A stretch of DNA of 64,000 nt from Cognatishimia sp. WU-CL00825 (GTDB lineage: Bacteria > Pseudomonadota > Alphaproteobacteria > Rhodobacterales > Rhodobacteraceae), in NCBI RefSeq assembly GCF_040364665.1, contig NZ_BAABWX010000001.1:1798001-1862000 (forward strand), written 5' to 3'. A model generated the notes under the pieces. That model had not been told where the DNA came from, did no database searches, and saw only the letters and a list, made by a program, of their open reading frames with translations. How positions within the stretch are numbered: the stretch's first letter is position 1; the number at the start of each line of letters is the position of its first letter. Made by a program: the position numbers and the translations under genes. Below are positions 1-8,877 of the stretch, piece by piece.

Positions 1-768
1 ATTTGAGAGCCCCGGCAACAGATCATCTGAATAAGCATTGGTTGCCACAATCACCCAATCCGAAACTACGGATCCAGAAGGCGTTTTTGCAATCCACTTC
101 TGCCCGTCTTTGCTGATTTCAAGCACTGGGCTTTTTCCGTAGAACCTAACCCCTTGATCACTGGCGGCCTTGGCCAGACCCTGCGCAAGCATCTTTGGAT
201 GAACCGCACCACCTTTATGTGCGATGACACCAGACAAATAGGAAGATGTTCCGGCAAGCCGGTGTAATTCGCCCCCTTCAACAACCTCAGCCGTCGATCC
301 ATATTCGCGCCAATTCGCTATATCTTGTAACGAACTGCGGTGGGCGCGGTTGCTGTGGTTCACACGCAACCACCCTCTTTGACGGGCTTGGCAATCGATT
401 TGATGGGTGCGCACAAGATCAAACAACTCATCAGCGGAGTTTAGGGAAGCCTGTGTGATCCTCTCAAAATATTTGTTTCCCAAAAGCTGCCGAAGTTTCT
501 TTGGCGAATTGAACGGAAGCAGCGGATTAACTTGCCCACCAGTTCGACCGGACGCTCCACGAGCAACGTCTGCCGCATCGAGAACCACAACGTCTGTTCC
601 AGCCGCTGCCAGCTTCAGCGCCGCCCGTAGTCCTGTAAACCCTGCACCAATGACTGTGACATCCGCCGTGATCGCCTCCTGTAGAGGGGCGTGTGGTTTA
701 TCTGGCGGAGCAGTGGCCTGCCAGAGCGATGCTGTAGCGTCGGGAGAAGGCGGCGTATTGTGAATCAT
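1..768 (-). CDS. FAD-dependent amine/amino-acid oxidoreductase (DAO family), 3' part outside window
   Basis: This is the N-terminal 256 codons of a flavoprotein whose 3' end lies beyond the left edge. The ATG is at 768. Residues of about 38-50 read VTVIGAGFTGLRAALKLA, the FAD-binding Rossmann fold, followed by an acidic strand end and RGASGRTGGQVNP, as in DadA/PuuB-like oxidases. These membrane-linked or soluble enzymes oxidise amines, D-amino acids or N-methylated amino acids. It is divergent in regulation but co-oriented with the IclR gene at 837-1604, and a motif shared with that gene and the ABC operon (778-790) lies 10 bp before its start. I infer that it degrades the ligand imported by the neighbouring taurine-type transporter. 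The substrate cannot be told from this fragment. Confidence 0.85.
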   Translation of the reverse strand, partial: MIHNTPPSPDATASLWQATAPPDKPHAPLQEAITADVTVIGAGFTGLRAALKLAAAGTDVVVLDAADVARGASGRTGGQVNPLLPFNSPKKLRQLLGNKYFERITQASLNSADELFDLVRTHQIDCQARQRGWLRVNHSNRAHRSSLQDIANWREYGSTAEVVEGGELHRLAGTSSYLSGVIAHKGGAVHPKMLAQGLAKAASDQGVRFYGKSPVLEISKDGQKWIAKTPSGSVVSDWVIVATNAYSDDLLPGLSN

Positions 769-777
769 TTTAATCTC

Positions 778-790
778 GCATTGCAGAACT
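778..790 (+). promoter_or_regulatory. Candidate IclR operator, site 1
   Basis: The sequence gcattgcagaact lies 10 bp upstream of the oxidoreductase start. It matches sites at 1626-1638 and, on the other strand, 1751-1763 (consensus GCAWTRYAGAAC). One copy before each transcription unit around a single IclR gene suggests a regulator binding site. Confidence 0.4.
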
Positions 791-836
791 CACCTATCAA
801 TATGCGAGACTATGGTAGGCCTGGTCAAGATGGGGA

Positions 837-1604
837 TTAACTTGGTCGCCAACCAATGATTTTCGAAATCCCCTGAGCAGCTTCAATTAAAAGTTCAGAT
901 TGTGCGATGACTGAATCCGTATCTGCCGTATGCTCAAGCGCCCAAAGAGAAAGGCAGGCAACAACATCGTCTTGCTCGTTGAAAATTGGCGCTGCAATGC
1001 CAGTCACCTGTAAAAACTCCTCTTTTATGGCTTTTCCGAAGCCATTGTTCTTTGTCTCCCAAAGGGAACGCTTCATCTGATCCAAAGAGGTAAGCGTGAA
1101 TTCGGTGAACTTTTCGAAATCCAAGTCATCGAGCAATTCTTGCCTCCGTGCGTCCGACAGATGAGCCAGAAACACTTTGCCAGCCGCTGTACAATGAAGC
1201 GGTGCATGATCTCCAGAATGCGCAGCATAACGCACGGGCGTCTGTTCGACGGTTCGCAAATAAAGAATCGTTTGGCCATCTAAAATCGACAGGGCCGCGT
1301 TCATTTCTGTGGTTTCACTCAGGCGGTTCATGGGCTCTGCAGCGACTTGTTGCAGATCGATTCTTCGCCAGGCTGAGCGTGCCCATTGGTGCAAACGGCT
1401 TCCTGTACGATATGTGCGGGAAGGCTTGTCATATTCGATAATCCCTTCGCCTTGAAGTACTGCAAGAATGCGGTGGCAGGAACTTTTCACAAATCCTGTG
1501 CTTTCAACAATCTCTGAAAAAGCAAGAGGTTGGCGCGCCTCGGACAAAACATCCAACACAATCGCGCATTTCGTGACAATCGAACTCTCAGTGGGTCTGC
1601 CCAT
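837..1604 (-). CDS. IclR-family transcriptional regulator
   Basis: This 255-residue protein has the IclR plan: an N-terminal winged helix-turn-helix (residues of about 5-75, with SSCHRILAVLQGEGII in the recognition-helix/wing region) and a C-terminal effector domain. The effector domain holds HCTAAGKVFLAHL, a typical IclR signature. The ATG at 1604 is the only good start. It sits between the oxidoreductase and the taurine-type ABC operon, and similar 13-bp motifs precede all three units, so local control and autoregulation are likely. Ligand unknown. Confidence 0.9.
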   Translation of the reverse strand: MGRPTESSIVTKCAIVLDVLSEARQPLAFSEIVESTGFVKSSCHRILAVLQGEGIIEYDKPSRTYRTGSRLHQWARSAWRRIDLQQVAAEPMNRLSETTEMNAALSILDGQTILYLRTVEQTPVRYAAHSGDHAPLHCTAAGKVFLAHLSDARRQELLDDLDFEKFTEFTLTSLDQMKRSLWETKNNGFGKAIKEEFLQVTGIAAPIFNEQDDVVACLSLWALEHTADTDSVIAQSELLIEAAQGISKIIGWRPS

Positions 1605-1625
1605 GTTTCCTCACATTAGCCTATT

Positions 1626-1638
1626 GCAATGTAGAACT
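1626..1638 (+). promoter_or_regulatory. Candidate IclR operator, site 2
   Basis: The sequence gcaatgtagaact lies 22 bp upstream of the IclR start and matches the motif at 778-790 at 11 of 13 positions. Confidence 0.35.
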
Positions 1639-1750
1639 ATCCGGTGCCTGTGCACTTGGCAACCTCTTGGCAAGAGCGCCAAATTTCCCAGCACAAATAA
1701 AATATTGACGCAGCATCGTAGCTTTGCCTACTATCGTCTTGCGGAACTAG

Positions 1751-1763
1751 TGTTCTGTAATGC
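1751..1763 (-). promoter_or_regulatory. Candidate IclR operator, site 3
   Basis: On the minus strand this reads gcattacagaaca, about 55 bp before the substrate-binding protein gene at 1819. It sits inside a partial dyad (ttctg-N5-cagga), as expected for a dimeric regulator. Confidence 0.4.
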
Positions 1764-1818
1764 AGGATTTCTTAAAAATAGCCGTGACGAACGGCATCGA
1801 TCCAACAGGAGACAAAAG

Positions 1819-2823
1819 ATGAAAAAGTTGATCACGGCACTTGTCGCTGGAACGGCATTGAGCGCCTCTATGCTCCCGGTCCAGGCTGGTGGGCACCTTG
1901 AAGAAATTACGGTCGCCTATTTCTTGGAGTGGCCGCTACCTATGATGGAATCCAAAGCAAATGAAACCTATGACGAAGCGCTTGGGCTAAAGGTCAATTG
2001 GGTAAGCTTTGATACTGGGACAGCCATGAGTGCGGCTATGGCGTCAGGAGACGTTCAAATTGCAGTCAGCCAGGGCCTTCCACCATTTGTTGTCGCAGCC
2101 TCCGCAGGCCAGGACCTGCAAGTTGTTGATGTGGCGGTGACTTATTCAGAGAATGACAACTGTGTTGTATCTTCAGATCTTGAAGTTGACAAATCCAACG
2201 CGTCTGAGCTTGCTGGTAAGAAAGTGGCCGTCCCGTTGGGAACCGCTGCACACTACGGCTTCCTACGTCAGATGGATCACTTCGGCATCGACCTCGCCAG
2301 CCTTGAAGTTGTCGATATGGCACCACCAGAAGGTGCAGCAGCACTGGCTCAAGGTGCTATCGACTTTGCATGTGGTTACGGCGGTGGCCTGACGCGAATG
2401 AAGGAACACGGCAACGTTCTTCTAACCGGTGCTGAAAAAGAAGACCTAGGCATTCTGGTGTTTGACGTGACTTCCACGACTGCGTCTTTTGCGGCTGAAA
2501 ACCCAGATGTGGTAGCAACATTCCTGAAAGTTACAGCTGATGCGAACGCACGCTGGACTTCTGGCGAAGGTGGCGATGAAATGCTAGCAGTTCTGGCAAA
2601 AGAAGCCGGTATGGATCTTGATGCAGCACGCGGCGCGATTGCTACCATGGGCTTCCCAAGCCTTGATGAGCAGCTCAGCGGTAAATGGATGGGCGGCGGT
2701 ATTCAGACCTTCATGAAGGGTGTGGCCGATGTATTCGTAGCTGCGGGCAGCATTGGCGCAGCCCAAACGAGCTACGAGGACAACGTCAACATCGAAACCA
2801 TGCAAATCGCCAACGAAGGCTGA
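1819..2823 (+). CDS. Taurine/nitrate-type ABC transporter substrate-binding protein
   Basis: This 334-residue exported protein belongs to the TauA/NitT/SsuA-type periplasmic binding proteins. The chosen ATG follows acaggagac, and residues 1-22 form a signal peptide (MKKLITALVAGTALSAS, cleavage near VQAGG). The mature part has ITVAYFLEWPLPM at its start and a typical two-lobe pattern (GDVQIAVSQGLPP, GKKVAVPLGTAAHYGF). The open frame extends upstream, but that part has no start with a ribosome site. It is first gene of an operon with an ATPase and a permease. The ligand is probably a small sulfonate or amine-type compound; taurine itself is only one possibility. Confidence 0.85.
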   Translation: MKKLITALVAGTALSASMLPVQAGGHLEEITVAYFLEWPLPMMESKANETYDEALGLKVNWVSFDTGTAMSAAMASGDVQIAVSQGLPPFVVAASAGQDLQVVDVAVTYSENDNCVVSSDLEVDKSNASELAGKKVAVPLGTAAHYGFLRQMDHFGIDLASLEVVDMAPPEGAAALAQGAIDFACGYGGGLTRMKEHGNVLLTGAEKEDLGILVFDVTSTTASFAAENPDVVATFLKVTADANARWTSGEGGDEMLAVLAKEAGMDLDAARGAIATMGFPSLDEQLSGKWMGGGIQTFMKGVADVFVAAGSIGAAQTSYEDNVNIETMQIANEG

Positions 2824-2927
2824 TTTACATGACGGCAGAGCCACCTCCCCGGCTCTGCCTATTTCACCCCCCCAATTTTCCAATTGAGGTCAATCAAAAC
2901 CTCAATCCATCCTTTTCAGGAGGGAAC

Positions 2928-3734
2928 ATGACAGGATTATCAATCGAGAACATCTCGATGCGCTTTGACTTACCTAACGGTGGTCACGTTCAGGCGCTTC
3001 AGGATGTCAGCCTTGATCTGAAGCAGGGCGAGCTCATGAGTGTGCTTGGCCCATCAGGTTGCGGTAAAACCACACTCCTCAATATCGTCGCAGGATTTCT
3101 TGCACCAACTTCAGGCCAGATGTTGCTCAATGGACATTCAGTTCATGGACCTGATGCTGAACGCGGCATGGTTTTTCAAAGAGGCGCGCTGTTTGAATGG
3201 ATGAACGTTCGCGAAAACGTCAGTTTTGGCCCTCGCATGGCAGGCCAATCTGAAATGCAATATGGCGCTGAAGTTGATCATTTGCTGGAAGTTGTTGGTC
3301 TTCAAGACTTCAAGGAAAAAGCCATTTATGAACTTTCAGGTGGTATGCAGCAACGTGTGGCCTTAGCGAGATGTTTGGCCAATCATCCTGATGTGATCCT
3401 GATGGATGAGCCGCTCGGTGCCCTGGACGCGTTGACGCGCGAAAAGATGCAGTCTTTGGTGCTGAAACTGTGGAAAGAGACTGGCAAGACCATCATCTTG
3501 ATTACTCACTCCGTTGAAGAAGCACTCTTGTTGGGTGAGCGCCTCTTGGTGATGGCACCTCGTCCAGGTCGCATACATACAGAATATCGTCTGCCCTTTG
3601 CAGATTTAGGTGTTGGTCAAGATTTGCGCGAAGTAAAGAAACACCCTGACTTCGCCTTAAAACGCGACGAAATCCTCAGCATGATTTGGGACATGGAAGA
3701 AGAAATCATGGGTCGTACGGAGGATGCAGCGTGA
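2928..3734 (+). CDS. Taurine-type ABC transporter ATP-binding protein
   Basis: This 268-residue ABC ATPase has Walker A GPSGCGKTT, Q-loop FQRGALFEWM, signature LSGGMQQRVALARCLA, Walker B VILMDEP and the switch histidine in ITHSVEEALLL. The ATG at 2928 is preceded by tcaggagggaac. The pattern is that of TauB/SsuB/NrtD ATPases, which energise uptake on the cytoplasmic face. Its stop overlaps the permease start (GTGA), indicating translational coupling. Confidence 0.9.
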   Translation: MTGLSIENISMRFDLPNGGHVQALQDVSLDLKQGELMSVLGPSGCGKTTLLNIVAGFLAPTSGQMLLNGHSVHGPDAERGMVFQRGALFEWMNVRENVSFGPRMAGQSEMQYGAEVDHLLEVVGLQDFKEKAIYELSGGMQQRVALARCLANHPDVILMDEPLGALDALTREKMQSLVLKLWKETGKTIILITHSVEEALLLGERLLVMAPRPGRIHTEYRLPFADLGVGQDLREVKKHPDFALKRDEILSMIWDMEEEIMGRTEDAA

Positions 3735-4999
3735 TCCCTATTCTGATTTATGCAGGCATCTTCATAGCCTCTTTCTTAATCGCGAAAACCATTTCAGGCC
3801 AAGCGACCAAGAGCGGTTTCAACTCGCTTAAGACAGTCACATTCGGTGACGAGAGCGCGGTAACATCAGACCGCAAAGCCTCTGTCATCTCAATCCTGAC
3901 GATATTCTTGATCTGGGGTGCGTTCACGGGGTCCAATATGCTGCCCGGATTTTTACATGCGCCAGGTCCATTCACTGGCGAAGCCAGCTTCAACTATACA
4001 GTTGAGGCTTCTGATGGCCAACAGGATGACGCATCTGTAGCGGTCCTGGTCTACGAAGGGACAATCAAGCCTGAGGTTCCGGAAGTTGAAGCCGGAGACG
4101 GCTTTGCCAAAAATGACTCGCTGATCATCGCGGCCTACCGCAGCAATTTGGCTCGTTTAGATCGCAATGACGAGCAAGGTCGCAAGGAAGGTGCAAAAAT
4201 CATCGCTGTAAACGGCCAGGCAATTGCCCCGAGCGAAGAGATTGAAACCGATTTCGGTCGCATCGCAATGTCACAGCGAGGCACATTGAACATCGTGCCC
4301 AAAAGCGGCTGGCAGATGGAGCCGATCTGGCTTCCAGCTCCAGAAGCTGTGTTTAAACGCCTCGGTGAGATCGCCAGCGAAGGCTTTCGTAACTATACTC
4401 TAGGTGAGCACCTTGGGTACTCTCTGTTCCGCGTTATCGCAGGCTTCATCTTAGGCGCGCTCGTCGGGATTCCATTGGGCTATGCGATGGGCCTGTCCAA
4501 TTGGTTTCGCGGATGGTTCGATCCGATTGTCGAGTTCATGCGTCCAGTCCCTCCATTGGCATTGATTCCGTTGGTCATCATCTGGGCGGGCATCGGAGAA
4601 TCTGGTAAGATAATCCTTCTCTTCCTGGCCGCTCTCTGGATCATGGCGATTGCGGCAAGATCTGGTGTGTCCGGTGTGAATATTTCTAAAGTTCATGCCG
4701 CCTATTCTCTTGGGGCTTCTAAGGCGCAAATCATGCGTCATGTCATCATACCAAACAGTCTGCCGGAAATATTCACCGGCGCGCGGGTCGCCATGGGAGT
4801 TTGTTGGGGTACAGTTGTTGCTGCGGAACTAGTTGCAGCGGAAAAAGGGGCAGGCATGATGATCATGGTTGCATCCAAATTCCAAAGTACCGACATCGTC
4901 CTTATGGGCATCATCCTGATTGGTGTAATCGGTTTTGGCATTGACGTTCTTATGCGATGGGCTGAACGAAAGCTCGTCCCTTGGAAAGGTAAAAGTTAA
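3731..4999 (+). CDS. Taurine-type ABC permease with a large N-terminal extracytoplasmic insertion
   Basis: Starts at a GTG overlapping the ATPase stop, with ggagg 7 bp upstream. The 422-residue protein ends in a normal TauC/SsuC permease core (residues of about 225-415, EAA loop near SLGASKAQIMRHVIIPNSLP). The family is usually about 250-290 residues. The extra N-terminal part has two membrane helices (about 2-19 and 48-66) around a short loop, then a hydrophilic stretch of about 130 residues (75-205). That stretch contains FNYTVEASDGQ, VAVLVYEGTIKPEVPEVEAGD and KIIAVNGQAI, and reads as a beta-rich extracytoplasmic domain. Its role is unknown; it could meet the binding protein. Confidence 0.85.
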   Translation: MIPILIYAGIFIASFLIAKTISGQATKSGFNSLKTVTFGDESAVTSDRKASVISILTIFLIWGAFTGSNMLPGFLHAPGPFTGEASFNYTVEASDGQQDDASVAVLVYEGTIKPEVPEVEAGDGFAKNDSLIIAAYRSNLARLDRNDEQGRKEGAKIIAVNGQAIAPSEEIETDFGRIAMSQRGTLNIVPKSGWQMEPIWLPAPEAVFKRLGEIASEGFRNYTLGEHLGYSLFRVIAGFILGALVGIPLGYAMGLSNWFRGWFDPIVEFMRPVPPLALIPLVIIWAGIGESGKIILLFLAALWIMAIAARSGVSGVNISKVHAAYSLGASKAQIMRHVIIPNSLPEIFTGARVAMGVCWGTVVAAELVAAEKGAGMMIMVASKFQSTDIVLMGIILIGVIGFGIDVLMRWAERKLVPWKGKS

Positions 5000-5312
5000 G
5001 TAATGCAGCGAGTATCTGGTCGCCGCAGTCCAAAGAAAATGAATTTATTCTGAGTGCAAACGGTAACTTTGGGCCGTCCGTCAAGGATGGCCCTTACTAC
5101 TAGATACCAACGGTTTCGACGTAGCAAGCGCATCGTGAAGCGAACGCCTATGGCAATTTAATCGCTGCCTTTCCAGGGCAGTTGGTGTCATTGCACGACT
5201 GCCCCCGAAACAATCAACAGACGGTAATCACAAAACTCAGCTAGCGGCTGAATTTTCGATGAAGTTCTAATGATATGCTCTGCGAATGAGATCAAACACG
5301 GCAAGCACTCCG
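5000..5312. other. Gap between convergent taurine-type ABC and CoA-transferase genes
   Basis: No open frame here looks real. The gap holds the hairpin at 5071-5093; the rest shows nothing recognisable. Confidence 0.6.
5071..5093 (+). terminator. Probable terminator of the taurine-type ABC operon
   Basis: A 9-bp stem with one G-T pair (gggccgtcc / ggatggccc) closes a 5-nt loop 72 bp after the permease stop. The downstream T content is weak, so the termination role is likely but not certain. Confidence 0.5.
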
Positions 5313-6461
5313 TTATTGTAGAAATTCGGATATGACAGCCGACTTATTGGCATCTAACTTTGGGCCTTGTCGAGAGACAGGCGACCGAACCCCATCCAAT
5401 CGCAGAGGTGAGCGCATGAGAATGCGGCTGGTATTTGCGTTGCTGCCAACATCCGAAATCATGTTCAGTGCCTGAAATGCCTTAGACTCCAAGAGTTCAG
5501 GCCATTTCAAGACGCGCGCGCACCAAATTCCTTGGGCTGTCAAACGTTCTTCCCAAGCCTGAGCATCTCGTGTTTTAAGTTGTTTAGAAATGAGTTTACG
5601 AATTTCTAAACGATGCACAAATTCCGCCTGAGGGACTTGCGCATAAGACAATAGCTCCGTTGATTGCATCACATCAGCCAGCTCTTGGAGCGGCATCATG
5701 GCAAGGGCCAACTGCCCGTCAAATGTGTCATAAACCCCATAGGGTGCCGCTAAATAGCCATGTGCCGACCCTTCCGCTTCGCGCTGGGGCATTTTCCGGC
5801 CGTTATTTAAGTATGTGGTCAACAACTCAAACTGGGCGTCAGCAAGACATTCAAGTAGGCTGGTTTCTACCAGCGTCGATGCATTTTGAGAGTTTTGCTT
5901 ATAAAGCCCAGCAAGCAATCCCTGAGCCAAAGTCGCACCCGTTAACAAGTCGGCCAAAGGCAAGCCAACAGGCACTGGCCCGGCATCGGCATTACCGCTG
6001 AGCCACATTATTCCTGACCTGGCTTGCGCGAGTAAATCTTGGCCTGGCAGATTGCTCCAAGGTCCTTGGCTTCCGTAACCAGACACAGAACCATAAACCA
6101 CGGTCGGGTTTAGGGCTTTGACGTCCTTATGCCCCAAGCCCAATCTCTCTATCACGCCCGGTCTGAAGTTCTGGATTACAACGTTTGCCTTTGCAGCCAA
6201 GCGCCGCGCCGCCAGCTGACCGTCCGAGGTTTTCAAATCTAGCGCAATACTCTCTTTACCCCGGTTGATCGCATGAAACAGAGTAGAATCTCCATCTATC
6301 ATGGTATCGGAAAGATAAAGGCTGCGACAAAGGTCACCTCCACTGGGGTTTTCCACTTTGATAACCCGTGCACCAAGATCCTGAAGACGCAAAGACGCAT
6401 ACGGGCCCGCCAAAAATTGGCTGAAGTCGACGACCAAAACGCCATCTAGAGGAAGGGTCAA
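5313..6461 (-). CDS. Class III (CaiB/BaiF) CoA-transferase, second subunit of a pair
   Basis: A 382-residue family III CoA-transferase, a cytoplasmic enzyme moving CoA between carboxylic acids. The N-terminus has DFSQFLAGPYASLRLQDLGARVIK and NRGKESIALDLK, both family signatures. The catalytic aspartate is expected in LADLLTGATLAQG (residues of about 150). The start is TTG at 6461, backed by aggagg inside the end of the upstream gene, 8 bp before it; no ATG fits. It lies 3 bp after a paralogue, so the two probably form a heteromeric enzyme, as known for some paired class III transferases. Substrate unknown. Confidence 0.88.
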   Translation of the reverse strand: MTLPLDGVLVVDFSQFLAGPYASLRLQDLGARVIKVENPSGGDLCRSLYLSDTMIDGDSTLFHAINRGKESIALDLKTSDGQLAARRLAAKANVVIQNFRPGVIERLGLGHKDVKALNPTVVYGSVSGYGSQGPWSNLPGQDLLAQARSGIMWLSGNADAGPVPVGLPLADLLTGATLAQGLLAGLYKQNSQNASTLVETSLLECLADAQFELLTTYLNNGRKMPQREAEGSAHGYLAAPYGVYDTFDGQLALAMMPLQELADVMQSTELLSYAQVPQAEFVHRLEIRKLISKQLKTRDAQAWEERLTAQGIWCARVLKWPELLESKAFQALNMISDVGSNANTSRILMRSPLRLDGVRSPVSRQGPKLDANKSAVISEFLQ

Positions 6462-6464
6462 AGC

Positions 6465-7634
6465 CTATGCCTCCTGCCCGACCGCGATTTCCCGGAAAAC
6501 TTCTCGGGTATCGCAGCCCAGTTTTGGAGCCAAGGCCGATGCGGATGGCGCAACCCCATCGAGACGGATCGGACACTTAGTTGTCAGAGCCTCTGAACCC
6601 GTATCTGATTTTAGTGTCTGAACAAGATTGGCTGCTTTGAAACCCTCTGTTTTTACAAAATCCACCCAGTTCGAAACCGGAGCACACCAAATTCCCGCGG
6701 GTTCTAAAATATCCAGCCAATGTTTTGTTGGTTCTTTCAGAAAGACCTCTGATACCAACTTTTTAATCTCATTTAGATGACTGAAGGCCTGGTCCTGACC
6801 AAACTCGGATATCTCTGGTTTGTCCAAAAGATCCGCCACAACGCTAAGAGGTGTCATGGCAAAGGCCAAGAATCCGTCTGCCGTTTTGTATATCCCATAG
6901 GGCGCTGGTTGATAGGGGTTTGCATTGCCAACTTCGTGTCGTGTTGGCTGGTGGTTGTTATCATTAAGGAAACAAGTGAATTGCTCAAAGGTCAGATCGA
7001 TCGCAGTTGTCAAAAGGTCTACTTCAACTAGCCCCCCCGTCCCGGTTGTTCCGCGGCGCAAAAGGCATGCCAAGATGCCTTGCACCAAGTTACCTGCTGT
7101 TGCCACGTCCAACATCGCAAACCCGGTTGGCACTGGGCCGTCTGTCGCGTTTCCATTCAACCATGCAATTCCAGACAGTGACTGCACCAAAAGGTCCTGC
7201 CCTGGCTTTTTCGCCCAAGGCCCTTCTGTTCCATAACCAGATACTGCGCCATAGACCAAACCTGGGTTCAGCTTTTTGACGGTCTCAAAACCCAACCCGA
7301 TCCGTTCCATAACGCCGGGACGAAAATTGTGAATCAACACATCAGCGGTTTTAATCAACCGTTTGATGGTCTCTAGATCGCTTGGTTCTTTCAAATCCGC
7401 GACGACACTTTTCTTACCGCGATTAAAAGTATGGAAAACCAGACTGTCGCCCTCGAGTTTTTGGTCGTTGACAACCATAGAGCGACAAAGATCACCACCT
7501 CGGGGACGCTCGACCTTGATCACTTCAGCACCCAAGTCCGAAAGGCGCATCGCTGCCACGGGCCCCGCTAAAAATTGCGCAAAATCAAGAACGCGCAAGC
7601 CGGAAAGAGGGAGAGAAAGTGCGTCGTCAGACAT
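6465..7634 (-). CDS. Class III (CaiB/BaiF) CoA-transferase, first subunit of a pair
   Basis: This 389-residue paralogue has the same signatures as its neighbour: DFAQFLAGPVAAMRLSDLGAEVIK, NRGKKSVVADLK, and the region of the catalytic Asp, AMLDVATAGNLVQG. ATG at 7634. Its downstream end carries the ribosome site for the next gene, so the two are tightly coupled. It is 14 bp from the IclR gene at 7649-8458, and all three read leftward. A plausible role is activating an organic acid made by the oxidation operon that starts at 8878, but the acid cannot be named. Confidence 0.88.
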   Translation of the reverse strand: MSDDALSLPLSGLRVLDFAQFLAGPVAAMRLSDLGAEVIKVERPRGGDLCRSMVVNDQKLEGDSLVFHTFNRGKKSVVADLKEPSDLETIKRLIKTADVLIHNFRPGVMERIGLGFETVKKLNPGLVYGAVSGYGTEGPWAKKPGQDLLVQSLSGIAWLNGNATDGPVPTGFAMLDVATAGNLVQGILACLLRRGTTGTGGLVEVDLLTTAIDLTFEQFTCFLNDNNHQPTRHEVGNANPYQPAPYGIYKTADGFLAFAMTPLSVVADLLDKPEISEFGQDQAFSHLNEIKKLVSEVFLKEPTKHWLDILEPAGIWCAPVSNWVDFVKTEGFKAANLVQTLKSDTGSEALTTKCPIRLDGVAPSASALAPKLGCDTREVFREIAVGQEA

Positions 7635-7648
7635 GAAAATTTCCTTCG

Positions 7649-8458
7649 TTATTCAGTGAGGGTCGACTCAAAAGAACTTTCGCTGAGGCGAAAGCCAAGA
7701 GATTGAGAGAGTTCAATGGAAGAAGCACGCAGTGTCGCCAATGTTTCTTCGGCCGAAGCCGCATCACCCATTTGGCCAATGAAACCAGAAGTTATTGCAC
7801 CTACAACACCTCGCGCATCAAACACAGGAACACATAGGTTGCGAACACCAAGGATCATCGTGCTTGGGGTGTCTTCAAAACCCAATTCTCGGATTCGTTT
7901 AAGCCGCTCCCGGATCTCTGGTCGATCATTACTTGGCATACGCGCAACATATCGTTTCTGAACTTCTTCGTCCGAAAAGGCCAAAATCACATGCCCTGAA
8001 CTTGTTTGATCAACGGGAAACAGCGCCCCGGTGCGCACCGCATAGCCTGCAGGCAACGGGCTATGAACAGAACTAATGACCAAAATGTTAGAGCGGTTAA
8101 GAACCCCAAGGTGGCAGGACTGACTTGTTCGCGCAGCAATACGCTCCAAAATTGGCGTAGAAGCGTGGATCAGCCGTTCTGTTGGATCATGACGATGAGA
8201 GAGTTCAAACAGGCGCAGAGTTAAAGCATACCGCCCTGTCCCTATGTCCTGCTGAAGATAGTCTCTGTCACTTAGATACACCACGACTCGATAGATTTCG
8301 CCCATAGTACGCCCTAGCGCGTCAACGATTTCGTTCATCGTCAACCCATCTGGGGCTCCGGCCAGAAGTTCCAAAACATCAAGTGCTTTTTCAACCGCTG
8401 GGACCGAGGATTTCTCCTTTTTCGGTGATGTCTTTGTGTCGCTTCCTTGCTCTGCCAT
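7649..8458 (-). CDS. IclR-family transcriptional regulator
   Basis: This 269-residue protein has an IclR winged helix (residues of about 18-80, from SVPAVEKALDVLELLAG, with a recognition helix near GEIYRVVVYL) and effector domain (FPVDQTSSGHVILAF, a typical signature). I take the ATG at 8458, which has agggga upstream; a TTG 30 bp further up is an alternative. It lies at the head of the CoA-transferase unit and diverges from the dehydrogenase operon, so it probably controls both. It is not closely similar to the IclR protein at 837-1604. Confidence 0.88.
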   Translation of the reverse strand: MAEQGSDTKTSPKKEKSSVPAVEKALDVLELLAGAPDGLTMNEIVDALGRTMGEIYRVVVYLSDRDYLQQDIGTGRYALTLRLFELSHRHDPTERLIHASTPILERIAARTSQSCHLGVLNRSNILVISSVHSPLPAGYAVRTGALFPVDQTSSGHVILAFSDEEVQKRYVARMPSNDRPEIRERLKRIRELGFEDTPSTMILGVRNLCVPVFDARGVVGAITSGFIGQMGDAASAEETLATLRASSIELSQSLGFRLSESSFESTLTE

Positions 8459-8877
8459 ACTCAAAATCCCCTGTTCCAAGGCCTCCAACTTAGCAAGTTC
8501 ATGCTTAGCAAAACAGAGTTACATCCAATCATTTTCTTAGCGCATTCCCTGTTTCATCATTAATGCGATTGCACTGTCTAAAGCAGGCTTGTTCGCTAGA
8601 GTCACCGCAGTTGAACGGCCATAAAAACTTGCCATCCAGCTAGAATTTTTTACTCAGCGCACCGCAAGGCACATGCTCCCGTCATAGCCCATCGGTCATT
8701 TCATTTTTTTGGACCAATTAAGCTCCCCACCCGCAAGCCTCCGATTCGGATTGAATTCGCATTTGGTATTAAATTGATAACAGTAATATTTCATATTTAA
8801 AAGTTAATTTTATACTTGAAATATCTATCAGCTCCATGTCAGTACTAGAAGCGCACAAAATAGCAGAGGAGCGAGTG
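8459..8877. other. Divergent regulatory region between IclR and the oxidation operon
   Basis: About 420 bp without a gene. Its right half (8760-8830) is very AT-rich and holds the dyad listed separately. Promoters for both directions must lie here. I see no RNA gene. Confidence 0.6.
8786..8824. promoter_or_regulatory. Inverted repeat, candidate operator
   Basis: atatttca (8786-8793) and tgaaatat (8817-8824) form a dyad in AT-rich DNA. Outer half-sites tgata (from 8775) and tatca (8826-8830) extend the symmetry. It ends 54 bp before the ATG at 8878, a fitting place for IclR control. Confidence 0.35.

Noticed and set aside
407..763. Rightward frame of 118 codons near the left edge
   Set aside because: It is the antisense of the FAD oxidoreductase and is low-complexity Ala/Ser/Arg.
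1468..1818. N-terminal extension of the taurine-type binding protein
   Set aside because: The extended frame crosses the IclR gene and its promoter, and the signal peptide begins at 1819.
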